64,000 bases of DNA, from assembly GCF_020497125.1 (NCBI RefSeq), contig NC_059082.1:23458965-23522964 (forward strand). Reading direction: 5' to 3'. Of this stretch, positions 58,701 through 64,000 are shown in pieces; positions within the stretch are counted from its first letter, which is position 1; each line of letters starts with the position of its first letter. The stretch is from Mauremys mutica. Its lineage: Eukaryota > Chordata > Testudines > Geoemydidae. The position numbers and the translations under genes are program-made. The notes beneath the pieces were generated by a model, which was given only the letters and a program-made list of their open reading frames with translations, was not told the DNA's origin and did no database searches.

Positions 58701-61534
58701 ATTCTTAAAAATGTTGCCAGATCCTTAATGTCTTTGCCAAACAGACAATTTCAAGAGTCTTATTCCAAAGCATGGTGGCTGGGAATATATTCCCTGGCTG
58801 TGAAATGGCTGAACATTTGAGATCAAGGAACAGATGGTGTAGAGGGTGAATGTCACCAATATCCTTATATTCCCTATACATAAAAATTACTGATCAAAAT
58901 ACTGCTATTAAAATGGTAGTTCATAAACTGTTTTTTTTTAAATGTGAATTCAACTCCTGTGCATACCAAGAAAGCTTGGGTTCACTACTTTCCTCAGATA
59001 CCCATTAAGAATCTGTCAGTGTCTGTATGGGAGCCCTTTGATATTTAGATACCAGAGAGATAAGATTTCTTCTTTAAATATTAGCTTGTCAAACTGTGTT
59101 ATGTCTTATTATGTTCCATAGGACTGGCATTCAGCACAATGAAGTATAACAGCACATGCTGAGAGCACACAAATAATATCACATAACTTAGTGAATAACG
59201 TTAAAGGGCAATAGACCCAGGTATCTGCTTACCAATATTTTCAGAAGAATAAACTCCAGCCACACCAGTAAATGTAACTCATGTTTGCAAAACTGGCAAA
59301 TATCTTGTTTCACCAGCCAGCTCATTTGTTTTGTTGCTGTTCAGAAAAACTGCTGTGTGTACTGCACTATGGTTTCTGACTATTTTCAATCACAGTAATA
59401 TTTACACAGTGCTTTCAAAGAATGTATGTTTTGTAGTTCTCAGTGGAGCAAACTGCCATTTGAGAGGCATCCTCCAGTTCGGATGTGTCCAGTACAAATG
59501 AGATCAACATGAGAAGCAGTAAAGGGCAGGTTCTGAATTGTTCAACAAGACTTAAGAAGCGCTATCCTTTTTAATATGCTGAGTTTATTCTGTGCCTCAA
59601 ATATCGTGTACATTTAAACCCCTTTCACCAAGAAGAAAGGTTAACTCTTTTGCACTTTCAAAAGGTAACTGCTGAGTTTAACAAGTTGCTCCAAAGTAGG
59701 CTGAAAATCTGTCACCTAAAATTGTGCTCCAGAGTTCTGAGAGGAACTCAGTTTGGAACTCCAGTCCAGCCTGGAGGATGTTTTTCCTCATGTCAACTTT
59801 TATTTTCTCCAAATTTGGCCTACTAATTTATTAACGTCAGATGAATTTTTATTCCCTCCAGATTCAAAGATCACATTTTTAAAGGACAAATATTTATGTT
59901 TAGGTGGGAATTAAAAAGCTGACCTTCACTGGACTTTTTTTTCCAGTGGTTTCCAGACTAACTGCTCAGTACCTGACAAATGAGGCAATGCAGTTCTTCC
60001 ATATTCTGTTTGGGGTCTATTGGCTGAGGAACTCTTGGTCATCCTACCTGCCTGACGTCTAGGATCATGATGAATTGTCTCCAACTCTAGCCTCAGATTG
60101 TTTTTTAACATTTAATTTAGTTTCTTCCTGTGCTTGGGTGAACATGGCCATGTTATGGATTTCTGCTCTAATGTACACCAGCAGGTTGGAAGAACAAGCC
60201 TCAGCAAGCTGTGGAAATTAGAGAGGCTGGATCAATAGCCAAGGTCATGACCCTGGCTCTGATTTTGTACACTGTCCTGAGATTTTCTTCCTTTAAAAGC
60301 CTCTGACTGCCTCTCATGTGAATCCAAGTGCGTGCATGCCGAGGAGGAAATTCATAACAGTCCACCCCCAAAAAGGACAGGTGTACCCATATCCTCTTGC
60401 CTTTTGAATCTTACACACGGGGCAGACTAGAAATGTGAATTTCTGCATTTGGTATAAAATTCAGCTTATTGTACGAAGCAACCTTTTTGATGGAGAGATA
60501 GGACAAAGTAAATGGAAATAAAACCTTTTGTCATCTAGTGCAATAAAAGCATAGGCAAAGAAAATAATTTACACGGTGATTTTAAAAAAATCCCAGCTCT
60601 ACAGTAAATGCAACATTACATTTGATTTAATCAAGGTGCAGAATGGTTATATAATCTGAATAGCAAAAGGGATTCACTTTGCAAGCATTTTGCATTGGAT
60701 ATTAGAGGTAAAAAACAGCATCATAAGATGTTGTAAAAAGGCAATAAAGATGTTAAGTCTGCCTGCCTTTGTGTTGCAGATAGAGCTCTGAGTCTTCAAA
60801 TACACAGCAGCAATGCAACAAGGCACATTTCTGAGCGGGCAGAAATTTTCCACTGCAAGGCAGAGTCTTCTTGAGATTTAGGGCTTTTAAAACAGGAATC
60901 CAGATTCTTATAAGAGTATTTAAGATATCAATACTGAAAAAAAAATCCACTGATATAGATAAATTGTCATATTCACTAAAATCCAGCTCAAAATGATATG
61001 GAGTCAATAAGATAAAGAATTCAGTTTACAGTGGAGATGAGCAAAAATATTTCTCACAGAAAAAAAATCCAAACCTTTTTATTGTTTTTGAGAGTGAAAA
61101 AAAAAATCACTTTTCAACTAGTGTCTGTGACTTTCACTTAGCGGAACGGAAAGCAGCACATCACAGTGGAGTGAGGGAGCTGAAGGTCAGTTGGTAAATT
61201 CAGCTTGTTGCATGACACGGTCTTGATCTGAATCTGACCACATGACCAGCAGTGGGGTGGCTGCCAAAGCACTGGAAGGAATATCTATTGAAAACAAATA
61301 TTGCTCAAAATTTCCCCACAACAGGTGACAAGTGCTTATATGTATGATTTTGGTCTTGAACTTATCACAAAGTAATGGAGTGGGAGTTTATAGTGTTTTC
61401 TTTTGCTATTGAAATAAGTGTATGCAGACCAAAAGAAAGAGAATGACGTGAGCTATGGAACCAGGACACAGATTAAAAGCCAACCCCCCGCCCCACCCAA
61501 GAAGGGGAAGGCTCTAATAAAATACATACATAAC
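58701..61534. other. no gene or repeat recognised
   Basis: AT-rich unique-looking sequence. No supported feature. Confidence 0.55.
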
Positions 61535-61806
61535 TTAGGCCTTGTCTACACTGCCACTTTACAGCGCTGCAACTTTCTCGCTGAGGGGTGTGAAAAAACA
61601 CACCCCTGAGCACTGCAAGTTTCAGCGCTGTAAAGTGGCAGTGTAGACAGGGCACCAGAGCTGGTAGCTACTCCCCTCATGGGGGTGGGTTTTTTTACAG
61701 CACCAGGATTGCTCTCTCTCAGCGCTGATGCCATGGCTACACAGCCACGTTAAAGCCCTGCCATTAACGTTGTGTAGTTAACGCTGCTAGTGAAGACATA
61801 CCCTAA
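61535..61806. mobile_element. MITE with large internal foldback (TGTCTACAC terminus family)
   Basis: The element at 61538-61803 starts GGCCTTGTCTACACTGCCAC; its far end reverse-complemented starts GGGTATGTCTTCACTAG. Flanks are TTA (61535-61537) and TAA (61804-61806), so the duplication has decayed or was never exact. The left 115 bases (to about 61652) fold back on themselves: TCTACACTGCCACTTTACAG CGCTG is repeated in inverted form ending GTGTAGACAGGGC. This suggests that one foldback unit is embedded in a longer element. Confidence 0.75.
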
Positions 61807-61956
61807 AAGTACCTCTCATTGGCCCATGGTATTCCTATTTCTGTTCCAACCCTTCACCCTCGTATTAGGCTCTACTCCTCCAGACACTGGAGACTAATCA
61901 ATGGGATTACCTCACTTACATAAAGCTGTGCACATGTTTGTAGGATCAGGGCCATA

Positions 61957-62052
61957 GATTGTAAACCCCTCGGGGCAGGAGCCTATCTTTTTACTTCCCT
62001 ATAATGTGCCATGCACAACTGCAGTGTGATAAAAGTTGTAAATAATAATATC
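61957..62052. repeat. possible interspersed repeat tail (GGGGCAGGAGCC)
   Basis: ATTGTAAACCCCTCGGGGCA GGAGCCTATCTTTTT, ending in AATAATAATA. A related segment at 57366-57430 (TTCTAAATCCTCCTGGGCAG GGACTCTTGTCT..GAGCATCTGGCACA) suggests a dispersed family with two diverged copies here. This motif is widespread in reptile and bird DNA; I cannot assign a class. Confidence 0.4.
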
Positions 62053-62083
62053 ATCCTGACACTACAGAATTGTAAAATATGTT

Positions 62084-62280
62084 AAGCACTGGAATAAATT
62101 GCCTAGGGAGGTTGTGGAATCTTCGTCATTGGAGATTTTTAAGAGCGGGTTAGACAAACACCTGTCAGGAATGATCTAAAATCTAGACTCTAGATAATAC
62201 TTAGTCTTGCCTGGAGTGCAGGGGACTGGACTGAAGATCATTTGAGGTCCCTTCCAGTCCTATGATTCTATGATTCTATG
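62084..62280 (+). mobile_element. CR1 LINE 3' end with ORF2 C-terminus
   Basis: A frame from 62084 encodes the last 31 residues of a CR1 ORF2 protein (containing HWNKLPREVVESSSLEIF) and stops at TAA 62177-62179. The W-x-x-L-P-x-x-V-V/I motif is typical of the CR1 reverse-transcriptase C-terminal region. A 3' UTR of about 100 bases follows, with GGTCCCTTCCAGTCC and two terminal ATTCTATG octamers. The copy is 5'-truncated, as most CR1 copies are. The near-intact ending suggests moderate age. It is the only plus-strand CR1 here. Confidence 0.88.
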
Positions 62281-63834
62281 TTTGGGTAAGAGTAGTTGGG
62301 CAGGGAAACCAATTAAAATAGTTATCATCAAAGCTACCAAAATCACCACTATTTAAAATGAACAAAACAAACAAATAACAGAGTAGAGTTGACAGAAGTT
62401 ATAGTAATATGCCCACCAACCCCTATAACCTTGTTAGTGCTGAATTCTCTATCCCAATATGGTCTCTTTTCCCCGCTCTATCAGGGGTCGGAAACCTGAC
62501 CGATACAGCCAGGCAGGATTTCCCTGTATATAAAAGAAATCCTTTGGTTGATGATGCAGTGCATCAGTAGGGACTGTATGTAACCATTTGAGACTCCACA
62601 ATCCTCACTACAGGAGGGTGGCCAGGTTAAAGAGACATAGCCAGAGTGTCTCTATGCTCCATCTATTGCTAGCTGCCAGAACAGTTCTTTGAGGCCAATG
62701 CTAGCTGGGCGTAAGTTAGAGCAATCCTAAGGCTGCTCCATTTTCTGATGGAAACTCAATTGTCTCTTAAGTAGCCCCAGAACTAAAAAGCCACACAGGT
62801 GTCATAAAACCACCTTTGCCTTCCCTCATCTTTGGGCCCTGTGCCAAGCGCAGCTCAGCCAAACCCCAGAATCAAGTCCAGAAGCTTAAAGTGTGGGATA
62901 CTCTCTCACCTCCCAGAAAGCACCCGTTCAAATTCCAGCAGTGCTAACTTGTAACTTCATTTTCCCAAGGAAGCTGAACAGTACCATGCAGTTAAAAGTG
63001 GTGGAAACTCAAGAAGGAACCACAACAAACCCTACTGTGCTCTCTGCTGGGTGAGGCCATTAAATGTACCATGGTGGTTCCCACAAGACCCCAATGACTC
63101 TGGTCACTTTCCTTCTCCCATAATTGTGCAGTATGCTGTGTGCCAGTTAGCTGCCACCCTGTGTCATTGAAGAGGCTGCAGTTAATAGTGCTGTGTGTGA
63201 TATGTATGTATTCTGTAAAGAGCTTTGGATCCTCAGGGATTCAAGGCACTATAGATATTCAAAAATAGCATCAAATATCCCTTCTGCATCCAAGCCACAC
63301 CAGGCATGAACTCTCCATCTATCGTCATCTCACAGCACCTTCAGCACGAGGCTCGGCTCTGAATACTTACTGCTACAACATGCTCATCCCCAAGAAAAAG
63401 CAGCTATGGTCATGGAAGGTCACGGCTCATTGCAGTAGTAATATTGTTGCTATTGACAACATTAATGATTTAAATTGAAAATAAAGATGATGTTTGTCTC
63501 TTTCTCTGTTGTAAGGATCATTTTTCCCCTTCAGGAGAGGATTTTCTCAGATTTGCTCCTGATTCCCCCTCCCTTAAAGACCCTTCAACCTTTGCTCAGG
63601 TCCAGCAGAAGGCCCCACTGTGGTTCATAAGCCTGGTCTTGGTCCTCTTGCTCAGACTCCCTTGATTCTTACATGGCCATAGTTCCTAGCTCTATATTGT
63701 AGATCAAGACAGTACTCATGCTGTTCTTCACTTGTTCAATGCAGTTTGTGTCAGTGATTCACTCAGTTGTGTTACTAAAAGAAAATATTTTCTTTTGTTG
63801 TCGCCCCAGGGCAGGCAAATTACACACTAAGAGG
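62281..63834. other. no gene recognised
   Basis: Unique-looking. GTAAAGAGCTTTGGATCCTC AGGGATTCAAGGCACTATAG at 63216-63255 resembles a dispersed vertebrate repeat tail. Nothing else supported. Confidence 0.5.
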
Positions 63835-63920
63835 TGCACTCTAATGGACTGAGCATAGGACAGGCAACCAGGAATTCATTAGCTCCAATTCTGTGTCAGA
63901 CACTGAATTGTTCACATAGG
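63835..63920 (+). repeat. possible MIR-like SINE head
   Basis: GTGCACTCTAATGGACTGAG CATAGGACAGG..GGAATTCATTAGCTCC..CTGTGTCAGACACTG resembles the tRNA-like head and core start of MIR-type SINEs (TCTAGTGGTTAGAGC..CTGTGT). Very diverged. Confidence 0.33.
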
Positions 63921-64000
63921 TCCAAATGTTCAAAATGGCCTCTATTTTGGGGGGCCTAATTGTTGGGGTAGCCAGCTTTCAATATCTGTAGCCTGGTTTT

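Overview
The window is vertebrate nuclear DNA, most likely from a turtle (a crocodilian is the second choice). The reasons are CR1 retrotransposon ends carrying the (ATTCTATG)n 3' octamer, several SINEs that join a tRNA-like head to a CR1 tail (the architecture of the tortoise Pol III SINE), MIR-type remnants, and many short DNA transposons of kinds common in turtle and crocodilian genomes. No prokaryotic gene organisation is present. All open frames are short, overlap on both strands and look like chance frames. There is no convincing complete gene, rRNA, tRNA or CRISPR array. The interval behaves like a gene desert or a very long intron.

Layout. 0-9 kb: a GC-rich hAT MITE with a perfect 8-bp target duplication, a MITE with a 3-bp duplication, a tRNA/CR1 SINE, a 0.94-kb Tigger-like element with GC-rich cargo, a probable LTR, a strongly palindromic GC-rich MITE and a second SINE. 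9-20 kb: foldback elements, a long CR1 3' fragment, another 3-bp-duplication MITE, a remarkable head-to-head retroelement dimer at 17.4-17.7 kb and a third SINE. 20-40 kb: mostly AT-rich unique sequence with a miniature head-to-head dimer (26.9 kb), a Tigger-like element (27.1 kb), a hairpin (30.2 kb) and a 93-bp retroelement copy (33.1 kb). 40-64 kb: two Charlie-like hAT elements, a candidate protein-coding exon (46.68-46.79 kb), three LTR-like or SINE remnants near 47-48 kb, a foldback hAT (49.5-50.1 kb), a hAT with two opposing MITEs nested inside it (53.2-54.0 kb), a probable 1.1-kb solo LTR (57.6-58.7 kb), another MITE (61.5-61.8 kb) and a plus-strand CR1 that still contains the ORF2 C-terminus and stop (62.1-62.3 kb).

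The most interesting system is the retroelement family at 17.4, 26.9, 33.1 and 54.1 kb. Two copies are head-to-head dimers and three have 8-14 bp target duplications. Three motif copies fold as a minimal hammerhead ribozyme: a 4-bp stem I, a CUGAUGA-type core, a 5-bp stem II, GAAA, and almost no stem III. That form is known from Penelope-like retroelements. One copy (17615-17654) keeps all the core nucleotides named here, apart from one extra A before stem II. The family identity and ribozyme activity are inference; the folds, inverted structure and duplications are read directly from the sequence.

All repeat-family names are from recognition of motifs, not from a database search. Boundaries without a target duplication are approximate.
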